From: Mangrovivirga halotolerans
GTDB lineage: Bacteria > Bacteroidota > Bacteroidia > Cytophagales > Cyclobacteriaceae
Reading direction: 5' to 3'
DNA: 64,000 nt
NCBI RefSeq assembly: GCF_026241165.1
Contig: NZ_JAPFQN010000009.1
Span: 186,001-250,000 of the forward strand
Part shown: positions 55,516-64,000 of the stretch, in pieces
Numbering within the stretch: position 1 is the first letter of the stretch
Layout: each line of letters opens with the position of its first letter
Made by a program: the position numbers and the translations under genes
Notes under the pieces: generated by a model
The model's input: only the letters and a program-made list of their open reading frames with translations
Database searches by the model: none
Told to the model about the DNA's origin: nothing

Positions 55516-56355
55516 TTATTCTATTACTATCGCTTTGTCAGGTGATTGGAGAATATATTTTGATCCGTTATATATACCAATTTGAGTCCAGTAGTTATCT
55601 GTGTCGGGTACGGCCATTTCCATTATCAGAACTGGTTTATTATTGTAATACACAGGAGTTATTATAAAATCCCATATGACATATTCATCGTTGAGGATTT
55701 CATTTAGAATAGTATGCTTGCCTTGAATAGATTCCATTAATACTGAATTACCACTATAGTTCTTATCATAGAATGAACAGAGCGTGAAGGTTGAATTATC
55801 ATGTTCTAAAGATGAATAGCTAAGTTGCATTTTGTCATTGTATTCATACTTATTTTTAATTACTTCACAGTATAAATCAGAATCTACCTTTTCAGGGTTT
55901 ATCTTTTTGAAACCAGATGAAGAGTTGGAGCTTATGCAGAAGTATTCACGGTTTTCACTGTTTGATGGTACTTGATAATTTTCGATTTTGAATATTGCGA
56001 CATAGTAACTAGATATCATGTCTTCATAATATTCGACGCCTTCAAAATGTAAAAGTCCAATTTTGGAATAAGAACTATTATCAAAGAGCCATAAGTCCTC
56101 ATTCGGTGGTAGATTGAAATATTTTTTTGCTATGTCAATGGGAACTTTTCTTATTGTAGATTCTGATCCCGCTTCCCGGGCTTTGCCTAAGTAAATCTCT
56201 ATTTCATCATGAGCTTTCCAATCGTATCCATCTTTGTAATTCAAATCAATGTAAAACAGATCATCTTTAATGTGCCTGACTTTGTTTACATAAACATTTT
56301 CAGCATTACAAGTGAAAAAAGTAATCAGCAAAAATATTGGAATAAAAGATTTCAT
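55516..56355 (-). CDS. Exported protein of unknown function
   Basis: A 279-residue protein with a signal peptide (residues ~1-18, ending FTCNA; a Cys is near but not at a good lipobox). The mature part has two apparent beta-rich halves and a KINPEKVDSDLYCEVIKNKYEYN stretch. No family recognised. Monocistronic, on the minus strand beside the collagen-like lipoprotein. Confidence 0.65.
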   Translation of the reverse strand: MKSFIPIFLLITFFTCNAENVYVNKVRHIKDDLFYIDLNYKDGYDWKAHDEIEIYLGKAREAGSESTIRKVPIDIAKKYFNLPPNEDLWLFDNSSYSKIGLLHFEGVEYYEDMISSYYVAIFKIENYQVPSNSENREYFCISSNSSSGFKKINPEKVDSDLYCEVIKNKYEYNDKMQLSYSSLEHDNSTFTLCSFYDKNYSGNSVLMESIQGKHTILNEILNDEYVIWDFIITPVYYNNKPVLIMEMAVPDTDNYWTQIGIYNGSKYILQSPDKAIVIE

Positions 56356-56412
56356 AAAGTGTTTTAGTCAGTGCCGGGTTTTCACTTTTCAAAAGTAATA
56401 AACCGAAGCAAT

Positions 56413-56447
56413 AAAAAAACCTTTGGTGAAATCTTACCAAAGGTTTT
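56413..56447 (-). terminator. Terminator after the collagen-like gene
   Basis: A twelve-base perfect stem (AAAACCTTTGGT / ACCAAAGGTTTT) lies just beyond the 56471 stop on the minus strand and runs into a T run (A run on plus). Confidence 0.8.
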
Positions 56448-56470
56448 AAGTGTTTTATAAAGATATTTTG

Positions 56471-57067
56471 TTAGTCTTCAATATTGAAGTACTCTTTTAC
56501 TTCTTCATAGTCAGAAAAGTCCATTGAAGATCTTCCTACAGGTACAGTAGGAGGAATAATGACATATCGAAATTTATTCCCTCTTGCAGGATCAATCTGA
56601 AATTCATTCAAATCGCCACTTAATGCCTGTGCACGAATTCTAATATCTTCTGAAGCTGTACTAAGGCTGCCAAAACCAAAAGTAAATTGGGCTCCTCTGA
56701 AATTCAGTATCGGTAACTGATATACATTACCATCGCCATACCCGGTAAAATAAACCAGTATGATGTGCGTGTCTTTTATGCTTGCGGCACTCGGTACTTC
56801 GGCTGGGAAATCGATATTCATATATTTGACAGAAGATGATGTCCCTTCGAAGTTTGCTGGAATCCAGTCGCTGTAAATTACTTCAGCATTTCCATCATCT
56901 CCGGCAGGTCCCTGGGGGCCTTGTGGTCCCTGGTCTCCCTGCGGACCTTGAGGTCCTTGTGGACCTTCAGGCCCTTCAAATACTTCACATGATACAGCTC
57001 CCACTAAGAGTGTCATTATAAAAATAGCTTTAAACAAAATTGTTTTGGTTACTCTAAAAGTTGTCAT
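56471..57067 (-). CDS. Collagen-like GPQ-repeat lipoprotein
   Basis: A 198-residue protein with a signal ending in AVSC (Cys27), then GPEGPQGPQGPQGDQ and further Gly-X-Y triplets over ~30 residues (about ten triplets), then a globular beta-rich domain (~55-198) including PTVPVGRSSMDFSDY. Such lipoproteins occur across Bacteroidota; a short collagen-like stalk presenting a globular head is the likely form. Function unknown. Confidence 0.85.
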   Translation of the reverse strand: MTTFRVTKTILFKAIFIMTLLVGAVSCEVFEGPEGPQGPQGPQGDQGPQGPQGPAGDDGNAEVIYSDWIPANFEGTSSSVKYMNIDFPAEVPSAASIKDTHIILVYFTGYGDGNVYQLPILNFRGAQFTFGFGSLSTASEDIRIRAQALSGDLNEFQIDPARGNKFRYVIIPPTVPVGRSSMDFSDYEEVKEYFNIED

Positions 57068-57449
57068 TTGTAAATTGTTTTAGGTTTATAGATTAATGGT
57101 TATTTATTTATATAGTTAACATATTTATTGAGAATTTTTTAGATGTCCTGTTTTAGTTGTTTTTGATGATTATCTCCATGTTTATAAGTGAATAAAATAA
57201 TCATAATAGATGAACCTCAAAGAAATTGAAGTTAAAATTGGAATTAAAGCTGAAATCAACTTTTGAAATATATTCGCAACCGTTCAAATGATGTCAGGCT
57301 TATTCATATTGCCAATCCTTAAATTTCATAAGATGAAATTCCTTTAAAAATCAAACCCCTAAAGGTTATTTAGTTGTATATTGTAATACATAATTTGTCT
57401 AATCGTCAAAGTGATATTTTGCCTGGTTTAAAATCTAAAAGAACAAATT
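57068..57449. other. Divergent intergenic region with an inverted repeat
   Basis: A 382-base gap between divergent genes. It holds AATTTCAT-aag-ATGAAATT (57322-57340), a perfect eight-base inverted repeat, and a TTTG-N17-TATTTTG pair (57394-57421) like a Bacteroidota promoter for the ligase. Nothing else is visible. Confidence 0.45.
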
Positions 57450-58991
57450 ATGACTAACCTATCAGTGGTATTAGAAGATAGCGCCCGTAAATTTCCCGAT
57501 AAGGACGCCTTTATATTTATGGATAAGCATTTGAGTTTTGCTCAGATTAATGGGGCGGCAAACCAGATCGCTAACGGGCTTGTAGCAGCAGGTATTAAAA
57601 AAGGTGATCGGGTTGCACTTAGCTGTCCTAATTTGCCTTATTTCCCGATGGTCTATTTTGGTATCCTCAAAACGGGAGCCATCGTAGTTCCGCTATCGGT
57701 TCTTTTAAAAAGGGAAGAGGTAGCCTACCACCTTCAGGATTCCGGTGCTTCGGCTTACTTTTGTTTTGAGGGCAGTACTGAATTACCCATGGGTACGGAA
57801 GGGAAAGCCGGTTTTGATGAAACAGACGGCTGTGAACAATTTTATGTGATCACCAGTGACCCGACTGCTCCTTCACCCATAGAAGGAACAAAAACCATGG
57901 GGATGCTGATGAAAGACCAGGATCCGTTTTTTGAAAATGTAGTGACCTCTTCCGATGATACAGCAGTAATAATTTATACTTCCGGAACTACAGGAAAGCC
58001 AAAAGGAGCAGAACTAACCCATTCAAATCTTCTACTCAATGCTATTATTTCCACTGAAATTGTCGAGGCTGGCAGCGAGGATAAATTATTAATTGTTTTG
58101 CCCCTGTTTCACATATTTGCCATGACGGTACTAATGAATGCAGGTCTTTATAAAGGTGTTACATCAGTACTTTTACCACGATTTGATGCAGAGGCCGTTC
58201 TTGGACTAATGGAGAAGCACAAGATCACCATATTCGCCGGAGTGCCAACTATGTATTGGGGATTACTCCATTATGAAAATACCAAGTTCGATCTGAAAGC
58301 AATTGCAGCAAACCTGAAGTCTTGTGTTTCAGGCGGTGCTGCCTTACCTGTTAAAGTATTGGAAAGTTTTGCTGAGAAATTCGGTGTGGATATCCTGGAG
58401 GGATATGGGATGTCTGAGGGTTCCCCGGTGGTGACCTTTAACCAGGAACAATTTGGTAAAAAGCCCGGATCAGTTGGAACTCCTGTGTGGGGCGTTGAAG
58501 TAAAGGTTGTCGATAAAAACGACAAAGAAGTGCCCGTTGGGGAAAAAGGGGAGTTGGTCTACCGTGGACATAATGTGATGAAAGGCTATTTCAATAAACC
58601 TGAAGCCAATAAAGTGACTCTGAAAAACGGTTGGCTTCATTCAGGTGATGTCGCGGTAAAAGATGAAGACGGCTTTTTCTATATCGTGGACAGAACAAAA
58701 GAAATGATCAACAGGAAGGGACTGAATGTATATCCGCGTGAAATAGAAGAAGTGATGATGAAGCACGATGCAATATCGATGGTCGCGGTGATCGGAGTTC
58801 CGGATGACGAAGCCGGGGAGGAGATCAAAGCCTGTGTAGTGCTAAAGGACGGTCAGGAAATATCTGAAGGTGAGTTGATCGAATGGACTAAAGAACACAT
58901 CGCAGCCTATAAATATCCACGGATCATCAAGTTTATGGATGCGCTGCCACTGAGTGCCACAGGAAAGATTTTAAAAAAGAAATTGAGTTGA
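57450..58991 (+). CDS. Long-chain acyl-CoA ligase
   Basis: A 513-residue acyl-adenylate enzyme. YTSGTTGKPKGAELTH is the phosphate loop; GYGMSEGSPVVTFN, GWLHSGDVAVKDEDGFFYIVDRTKEMINRKGLNVYPREIEE and the final Lys in LSATGKILKK complete the set. It activates fatty (or other) acids to CoA esters with ATP. It is separated from the acyl-CoA dehydrogenases at 61-64 kb by unrelated genes, but together they suggest fatty-acid degradation in this region. Confidence 0.92.
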   Translation: MTNLSVVLEDSARKFPDKDAFIFMDKHLSFAQINGAANQIANGLVAAGIKKGDRVALSCPNLPYFPMVYFGILKTGAIVVPLSVLLKREEVAYHLQDSGASAYFCFEGSTELPMGTEGKAGFDETDGCEQFYVITSDPTAPSPIEGTKTMGMLMKDQDPFFENVVTSSDDTAVIIYTSGTTGKPKGAELTHSNLLLNAIISTEIVEAGSEDKLLIVLPLFHIFAMTVLMNAGLYKGVTSVLLPRFDAEAVLGLMEKHKITIFAGVPTMYWGLLHYENTKFDLKAIAANLKSCVSGGAALPVKVLESFAEKFGVDILEGYGMSEGSPVVTFNQEQFGKKPGSVGTPVWGVEVKVVDKNDKEVPVGEKGELVYRGHNVMKGYFNKPEANKVTLKNGWLHSGDVAVKDEDGFFYIVDRTKEMINRKGLNVYPREIEEVMMKHDAISMVAVIGVPDDEAGEEIKACVVLKDGQEISEGELIEWTKEHIAAYKYPRIIKFMDALPLSATGKILKKKLS

Positions 58992-59161
58992 GATGTTAAA
59001 TCAAAATGAAATTGAAGAAAAGAGATTATTTATAAAACATATTGTTGTACAGTGGGGATACATTTCCGGCATTGCATTATAGGTTTGAAATCACCCTATC
59101 GCAAATCTCCGCACAGCCTTGGTGTTCACCAGGTATGAATAATGCACAATGTTTAAGTATT

Positions 59162-59638
59162 TCATTCAATTCTCATATATTCAACAAATGGTTCATAGTT
59201 ACGATCGCCCCAAAGGAATAATTTATCATCTTTTTTCTCCTCACCTGTTACAGTAAAAAGAATTAGGCTATCAGGATTTCCATAAGGTATACCCCTGCTA
59301 TCTTTATAATATATCAAATACGGATTACCATGATGTTCCGTTAAAACAAATAGAGTATTGATTTTTTTGCCACCCTGATTTTCAATTGTCATATAGCCGG
59401 CATGATATATAACTTTATTATTTAGAAAATCATAGTGTTTCTTTGGTATAATGGCGAGTACTGTTGTGTCTTTTTTGAAAGTAATCTTCAGACCTGATTT
59501 TTTCGACTTCCAAACACCATCAATGGCACTGGCTACTACGTTTTCTTCATTAAAAGTATATTTCAGAGTAGAATCAGTTTGGCCATTTGTATTAATTGAT
59601 AAGGTCAAAAGAAAGCAAAAAGTAAATATGATTTTCAT
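59162..59638 (-). CDS. Exported orphan protein
   Basis: A 158-residue protein with a signal peptide (to about residue 19, ending NTNGQ). VDGVWKSKKSGLKITFKKDTTVLAIIP suggests a lipocalin- or calycin-like beta barrel, but no motif is certain. It is bordered by attC-like inverted repeats and shares no operon. Confidence 0.6.
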   Translation of the reverse strand: MKIIFTFCFLLTLSINTNGQTDSTLKYTFNEENVVASAIDGVWKSKKSGLKITFKKDTTVLAIIPKKHYDFLNNKVIYHAGYMTIENQGGKKINTLFVLTEHHGNPYLIYYKDSRGIPYGNPDSLILFTVTGEEKKDDKLFLWGDRNYEPFVEYMRIE

Positions 59639-59713
59639 TATTTTCTCGATTAAATTCTACAACGTCAAGGCTATGTGTCCGCCGAAACCTAAGGCTACTT
59701 AAAAAAACGCATA

Positions 59714-59777
59714 GCTAACACCCAAAGATAATAGCCCCAACTGAAAAACAAAACGGTGGACCATAGCCCATGTTAGC
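59714..59777 (-). repeat. attC-like inverted repeat
   Basis: GCTAACA and TGTTAGC form a 64-base inverted repeat with inner ATAGCCC repeats. Read on the minus strand it has the layout (short inner arms, outer GTTAGC end) of a cassette recombination site. The core is not a perfect GTTRRRY, so the assignment is tentative. Confidence 0.35.
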
Positions 59778-59782
59778 TTGGG

Positions 59783-60253
59783 TTACTCTTTCAAATTATC
59801 TATCTCGGTTGAAAATAAATCCATCAAATCAGTTTTTGAAATTGTACATTCCTCAAAACTATCAGCAATCACTTCAAGAGTCACATCCTTAAATTTTGCA
59901 ATGAAATGTCTTCTGTTTGAATAATGTTCATCTTTATGGCTTGGATGTTGTCTGTTTAAATCAAGGAGTTCTTGAATCCAGGGTGAATTTTGAGTTTCAA
60001 ATAAACCATAAAATCCTAATCCATATTTCATTAAAGAGTGACTAATCTCGTCATTTGGATACCCATATTTAAAAATGGCAAATGGAAATCTTAATGCTTC
60101 AATTTGTCCTTCTTTTTCCTCAAGCAATAGGTATAACTCATGTTGAGTTGAAAAAATAAAATTCTCATACATGAATTTATAGTCTTTTTTAAGCTTAAGT
60201 TCTTTAACTATTGGATCATATTGATTTGTCGATTTTTTCTTTTTAAAAATCAT
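59783..60253 (-). CDS. Orphan cytoplasmic protein
   Basis: A 156-residue soluble protein without signal peptide or membrane helix. It has an acidic C-terminus and a mixed helix/strand middle (LYLLLEEKEGQIEALRFPFAIFKYGYPNDE). No family recognised. It lies between two attC-like inverted repeats. Confidence 0.6.
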   Translation of the reverse strand: MIFKKKKSTNQYDPIVKELKLKKDYKFMYENFIFSTQHELYLLLEEKEGQIEALRFPFAIFKYGYPNDEISHSLMKYGLGFYGLFETQNSPWIQELLDLNRQHPSHKDEHYSNRRHFIAKFKDVTLEVIADSFEECTISKTDLMDLFSTEIDNLKE

Positions 60254-60366
60254 TGAGAATTACTTTATCAAGCTGATATTTTCTTTTTAAAAATCAAGTG
60301 TTTTTTATCAAATTCTATTCTTTAAATGATTTAATAAATGATGAACCTTTATCGTACCTAATGCAA

Positions 60367-60422
60367 GCTAACGATTGGCTATGCGCAACTCTGTCGCGCT
60401 TATTCCTTATATAACTATCGTT
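60367..60422 (-). repeat. attC-like inverted repeat
   Basis: GCTAACGAT...ATCGTT forms a 56-base structure with inner GCGC-N9-GCGC arms. Minus-strand reading ends in ATCGTTAGC, the same GTTAGC end as the site at 59714. The rest of the 60254-60748 stretch shows no gene; 60254-60748 is the upstream region of the Crp-like gene. Confidence 0.35.
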
Positions 60423-60748
60423 GTTTTAGTTGTTAATAAATCCCTTTAAATCTTAAAAATAGCTGTTCCCAGCTCAAAATCAAATATTTTCTATTATTAA
60501 TACCCGTTAGTAAGCGTTTGTAACCGACTGTAATCGGATAATTTTATACCCGTTTAAAACCCCGGAAAATCTTTATTACCTGAGCTCCAACCGCTTTTTT
60601 CTTAATTGTACGCAAATCACAATAGTCCCTAACAATTCCTGAATGGTTTTCTATACTAGCAAAGTGATTAATCTATTTATTGCCATGACTATACTTGCTC
60701 AATCATTGAATATTTTGTTTTTTAGTAGTACTTATCTAAACTACTAAC

Positions 60749-61327
60749 TTGGAGGATTTACAACGCAAAATAAGATCATTTACTACTGTTAGCGACGCTG
60801 ATATGAAGTTTGCTTTGCAGTTTTATAAAAAGGAATCTGTTGCTAAAGGTTCTTTTCTATTAAAGCCTGACCAGTATATCGATTCTTTCTACTTTATGAA
60901 GGAGGGTTGTGTTACTTATTATACCGTTGATGAGGGTATCTCTCAAGTGATGGAGTTTTTTACCGAAGGTTATTTCTTTACGGATTTATATGCCTATATC
61001 CAGGAAGTGCCGTCACACGCTTACCTCGAAGTGATGGAAGATTCTACCTTATATACAATCTCTAAAAAGGATGTTGAAAAAATCTTTGATTATTCTCATC
61101 AGCTAGAGCGGTTTGGCAGGTTATCAATGCAAAAAGCATTTATCAATAATTTTCAACGCATTCACCAAATTAAGAACATATCAAACCAGGAACGATACCT
61201 GGAATTATTAGAAAAAAGACCGTCCCTTTTTCAGCGTGTACCACAATATCTCATAGCCTCTTATCTGGGACTGACTCCTGTTGGGCTTTCTAAAATTCGC
61301 AAAAGACTGAGCAAGGAGGCAATTTAA
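60749..61327 (+). CDS. Crp/Fnr-type transcription regulator
   Basis: A 192-residue protein read from a TTG at 60749. Residues ~15-115 form a cyclic-nucleotide-binding-type domain (LLKPDQYIDSFYFMKEGCVTYYTVDEGISQVMEFFTEGYFFTDL), residues ~145-190 a helix-turn-helix (YLIASYLGLTPVGLSKIRKRL). The cAMP-contacting residues of E. coli CRP are not conserved, so the ligand is unknown; many Bacteroidota homologues act without cAMP. Not linked to one operon. Confidence 0.9.
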   Translation: MEDLQRKIRSFTTVSDADMKFALQFYKKESVAKGSFLLKPDQYIDSFYFMKEGCVTYYTVDEGISQVMEFFTEGYFFTDLYAYIQEVPSHAYLEVMEDSTLYTISKKDVEKIFDYSHQLERFGRLSMQKAFINNFQRIHQIKNISNQERYLELLEKRPSLFQRVPQYLIASYLGLTPVGLSKIRKRLSKEAI

Positions 61328-61576
61328 AAACTAAAATTACTTTCCGACTAGTTTTATCCAGTCACTGAACAAAGCCGTCAGTTCATAATACCTTTATTTA
61401 AGTATTTACCAGGTATGGTAAGCTGCTAACAATAAAGACTATTTCCACCGTTTTTCAGTTCCTCAAAGCAGGCATTCCTGAGAAAATGATTTATTAAACC
61501 AGTTTAATTATTATTTAATAAATATCTCCGTAATTTATTGAATCGTTAATAATCAAATTCTTTAAAACTTTTAGTG

Positions 61577-63391
61577 ATGGCAAAAAAGTATGTAGATATA
61601 AATACATTGAAGTACCTTTTGTATGATGTGTATCAATTAGAAGAGGTGTTAAATCAAGGTCGATTTGATGATCATGATATCTCATCAATGAATTTATTTT
61701 TAGATTCTGTTAAGGATTTTTCTGACAGGGAGTTGTATCCTTATTTTAAAGAAATGGACGAACACCCGGCCCACTATAAAGATGGTGGGGTAGAAGTACA
61801 TAAACAGGTTGGTGTAATGATGAAGCAAGGAGGAGAAATGGGATTTATCTCAGGGCCCTTTGATTACGAAGAGGGAGGTTTACAACTTCCTATGATGCTT
61901 TATACGGCCTCTTCTTTTATACAGGAAGCTGCCAATAATCATTTGACCGGCTACACCGGGTTAACCTTAGGGGCAGCAGAACTGATTATCAATTTTGCCA
62001 GCCAGGAATTAAAGGATACTTACGTGCCCAAAATGCTCTCGGGAGACTGGGGTGGAACCATGTGTTTGACAGAACCCCAGGCAGGAAGTTCTTTATCTGA
62101 TATTACTACAAAGGCAATTCCTCAAAGCGATGGTTCTTATAAAATTTCCGGACAGAAAATTTTTATTTCTGGTGGTGACCATCAATATGCAGATAACATT
62201 GTACACCTGGTTTTGGCACGAATAGAGGGTGCTCCGGCAGGAACTAAAGGGATCTCTTTATTTGTAGTGCCAAAAAAACGTCCGGATGAAGATGGGAATT
62301 TGGTTTCCAATGATGTTACCACAGTTGCAGACTTTCAGAAAATGGGCCAGCGGGGCTATTGTACAACTCATTTAGGCTTTGGCGATGCCGGTGAGTGTCG
62401 GGGGTATTTGGTCGGTGAGGCCAATAAAGGGCTAAAATATATGTTTTTAATGATGAACGGGGCTCGCATTGCAGTAGGAAGGGGTGGTGCTGCCATTGCT
62501 ACGGCTGCATATCATGCATCATTAGAATATGCCAAAGAACGTCCCCAAGGTAGAAAATTAGCCAGTACTGGTAAAAAAGACCCGGAGGAAGGACAGACCT
62601 TTATCATCAATCATCCGGATGTTAGAAGAATGTTGCTATTCCAGAAAACTGTATCAGAAGGCTCTTTGGGCCTGGTTTTGTTAGCATCTAAATACTATGA
62701 TTTAAAACATACCCTGACAGATAAAAATGAGAAGGAGAAGTACGGTTTATTATTGGAATTGATTATACCAATGGTCAAAACTTACCCGTCTGAAATGGGG
62801 GCACAATCAGTTTCTAATGGGTTGCAGGTGTTAGGTGGCTATGGATTCTGTACTGATTTTATCTTACAGCAATATCATCGCGATATCCGTATTTTTTCTA
62901 TCTATGAAGGAACCACAGGAATCCAGTCACAAGATTTGTTAGGTAGAAAATTGTTGTTACAAGATGGCAAAGCCTTGCAACTGTTGACTGAGGAGATTAA
63001 ACAGACCATTAATAGCGCTTTAAAATATGATGATCTGAAAATATATGCCGGGAAATTAGGAGATAAACTACAAGAAGCATCCAGGGTGATACAGCACTTG
63101 ATTGGTTTTGCCAAAAAAGGCGATTATGAACGTTTCTTGTCAGATGCTACCCCCTTTATGGAGTATTTAAGCACCATTACATTATCCTGGATCTGGTTAG
63201 AGATGGCTGCAAATGCTAAAAATGCTTTGGTTACCGGAAAGAAAACATATTCGGAAGAGTTCTATGAAAGCAAAATTCACTCAATGAAATTCTATTTTAA
63301 ATACGAATTGCCTAAGACTAATGGGCTGGCAGAAGTGTTACAAAATGAGGAGGTATTGACAATTGCCGGAGAAAAAGAAGTTTTTAATTAA
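61577..63391 (+). CDS. Acyl-CoA dehydrogenase
   Basis: A 604-residue acyl-CoA dehydrogenase from the ATG at 61577. CLTEPQAGSSLSDITTKA and QKIFISGGDH flank the flavin, and YEGTTGIQSQDLLGRKL the C-terminal helix end, in which the catalytic Glu lies (IYEGTTGI). Longer than the ~380-residue core because of an added C-terminal domain seen in large Bacteroidota/proteobacterial versions. It oxidises acyl-CoA to 2-enoyl-CoA with FAD. Confidence 0.93.
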   Translation: MAKKYVDINTLKYLLYDVYQLEEVLNQGRFDDHDISSMNLFLDSVKDFSDRELYPYFKEMDEHPAHYKDGGVEVHKQVGVMMKQGGEMGFISGPFDYEEGGLQLPMMLYTASSFIQEAANNHLTGYTGLTLGAAELIINFASQELKDTYVPKMLSGDWGGTMCLTEPQAGSSLSDITTKAIPQSDGSYKISGQKIFISGGDHQYADNIVHLVLARIEGAPAGTKGISLFVVPKKRPDEDGNLVSNDVTTVADFQKMGQRGYCTTHLGFGDAGECRGYLVGEANKGLKYMFLMMNGARIAVGRGGAAIATAAYHASLEYAKERPQGRKLASTGKKDPEEGQTFIINHPDVRRMLLFQKTVSEGSLGLVLLASKYYDLKHTLTDKNEKEKYGLLLELIIPMVKTYPSEMGAQSVSNGLQVLGGYGFCTDFILQQYHRDIRIFSIYEGTTGIQSQDLLGRKLLLQDGKALQLLTEEIKQTINSALKYDDLKIYAGKLGDKLQEASRVIQHLIGFAKKGDYERFLSDATPFMEYLSTITLSWIWLEMAANAKNALVTGKKTYSEEFYESKIHSMKFYFKYELPKTNGLAEVLQNEEVLTIAGEKEVFN

Positions 63392-63631
63392 TGGCAAGAC
63401 GGAGTTCATGAAGGAGTTAACGAATTGAAAATGCCGGCCTGAAAGCTGTATAATTGCCGGTTAAATACGGGTATATTCGTTTGCAAGGGTAGATCCTTAC
63501 AGTTTCTCGTATTTCATGAACTTAGATTATCGCGATTTGCCATTCATTTTCCTCGCATAAAGAACATAAAAAAAGCGATGGCTCCTGCTCTAAAATGTTG
63601 TAAAGCCAATACCAAAAAAGATACATAAACG

Positions 63632-64000
63632 ATGAATTTTGATTACACAGAAAGAATAATTGAACTCCAAAAGAAGCTCACCAGTTTTTTTGAAGAGTAC
63701 ATACTCCCGATAGAAGGAGAGGTCAATGCGTTTCTTTACAATCCTGATAATCGATGGAAACCATGGCCGGGAATGGAAGATCTTAAAGAAAAGGCTAAAA
63801 CTGCTGGATTATGGAACTTATTTTTGCCAAAAAGCTATGGAGATTTAAGCCCAGGATTATCAAACCTTGAGTATGCCCCCCTGGCAGAAATAATGGGGCG
63901 TATTTTGTGGTCATCAGAGATTTTTAATTGTAATGCCCCGGATACGGGAAACATGGAGGTGCTGGCAAAATACGGATCACCAGAACAGCAAAAACAATGG
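63632..64000 (+). CDS. Acyl-CoA dehydrogenase, 3' end cut by window
   Basis: From an ATG at 63632 an open frame of 123 codons runs to the window end without a stop. It starts MNFDYTERIIELQKKLTSFFEE and includes LFLPKSYGDLSPGLSNLEYAPLAEIMGR, CNAPDTGNMEVLAKYG, the N-terminal half of a second acyl-CoA dehydrogenase (ACAD10/11-like). 240 bases separate it from the preceding dehydrogenase; they hold no gene. Confidence 0.88.
   Translation, partial: MNFDYTERIIELQKKLTSFFEEYILPIEGEVNAFLYNPDNRWKPWPGMEDLKEKAKTAGLWNLFLPKSYGDLSPGLSNLEYAPLAEIMGRILWSSEIFNCNAPDTGNMEVLAKYGSPEQQKQW

Overview
The window is AT-rich DNA with compact same-strand operons, frequent TTG/GTG or overlapping starts, almost no Shine-Dalgarno signals, and a gene set (flexirubin/aryl-polyene pigment genes, a DUF6090 protein, TPR-CHAT, GDCCxC zinc ribbon, MerTP fusion) typical of the phylum Bacteroidota. 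A marine or soil Cytophagia-like organism is the best guess; no rRNA or tRNA gene is visible to pin this down.

Layout. 1-6 kb: a truncated DUF2157 membrane protein, an exported esterase, a small multi-pass membrane protein, a lipoprotein made of three tandem repeats. 4.3-11 kb: a regulatory/proteolytic locus with an ECF sigma factor, a membrane TPR protein in anti-sigma position and a papain-like lipoprotein on the minus strand, divergent from a lipoprotein and a 962-residue TPR-CHAT protease-like protein. 11-13 kb: a TlpA-like thioredoxin and small membrane proteins. 13.2-38.3 kb: a large pigment cluster of the aryl polyene/flexirubin type. It has two acyl carrier proteins, three intact ketosynthases, two degenerate ketosynthase-like partners, FabG, two hot-dog dehydratase-like proteins, thioesterase, AcpS, tyrosine ammonia-lyase, an aryl-CoA/ACP ligase, a flavin halogenase-like enzyme, LolA, an MMPL-acyltransferase-methyltransferase fusion, a glycosyltransferase-DUF2062 fusion and a C45-type acyltransferase. 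38.5-41 kb: katG behind an OxyR-like operator. 41-44.8 kb: a three-gene exported/MORN-repeat operon.

44.8-47.4 kb holds the most unusual object: fourteen tandem copies of a 182-bp non-coding unit plus a partial fifteenth, lying between two convergent genes. Each unit contains several short hairpins, one of which looks like an intrinsic terminator. One copy (unit 8) is strongly diverged, yet that hairpin still pairs through G-U wobbles.

47.4-57 kb: DUF305, VOC-family, membrane and DUF6090 proteins, then a metal-responsive operon (ArsR repressor with a perfect operator, MerTP, a MerA-like flavoprotein without the C-terminal cysteine pair, GDCCxC zinc ribbon, permease), an unknown exported protein and a collagen-like lipoprotein. 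57.4-64 kb: fatty-acid activation and oxidation (acyl-CoA ligase, two acyl-CoA dehydrogenases, the last cut by the window end), a Crp-like regulator, and two orphan genes bordered by attC-like inverted repeats.

How the genes work together. In the pigment cluster the lyase and ligase would make and load an aryl starter, ACPs and ketosynthases with FabG and dehydratases extend it to a polyene, the halogenase-like and CrtI-like flavoproteins tailor it, and acyltransferases, the MMPL exporter and LolA attach and move it to the outer membrane. The sequence alone does not show the product; the dialkylresorcinol genes expected for a true flexirubin are not in this window.
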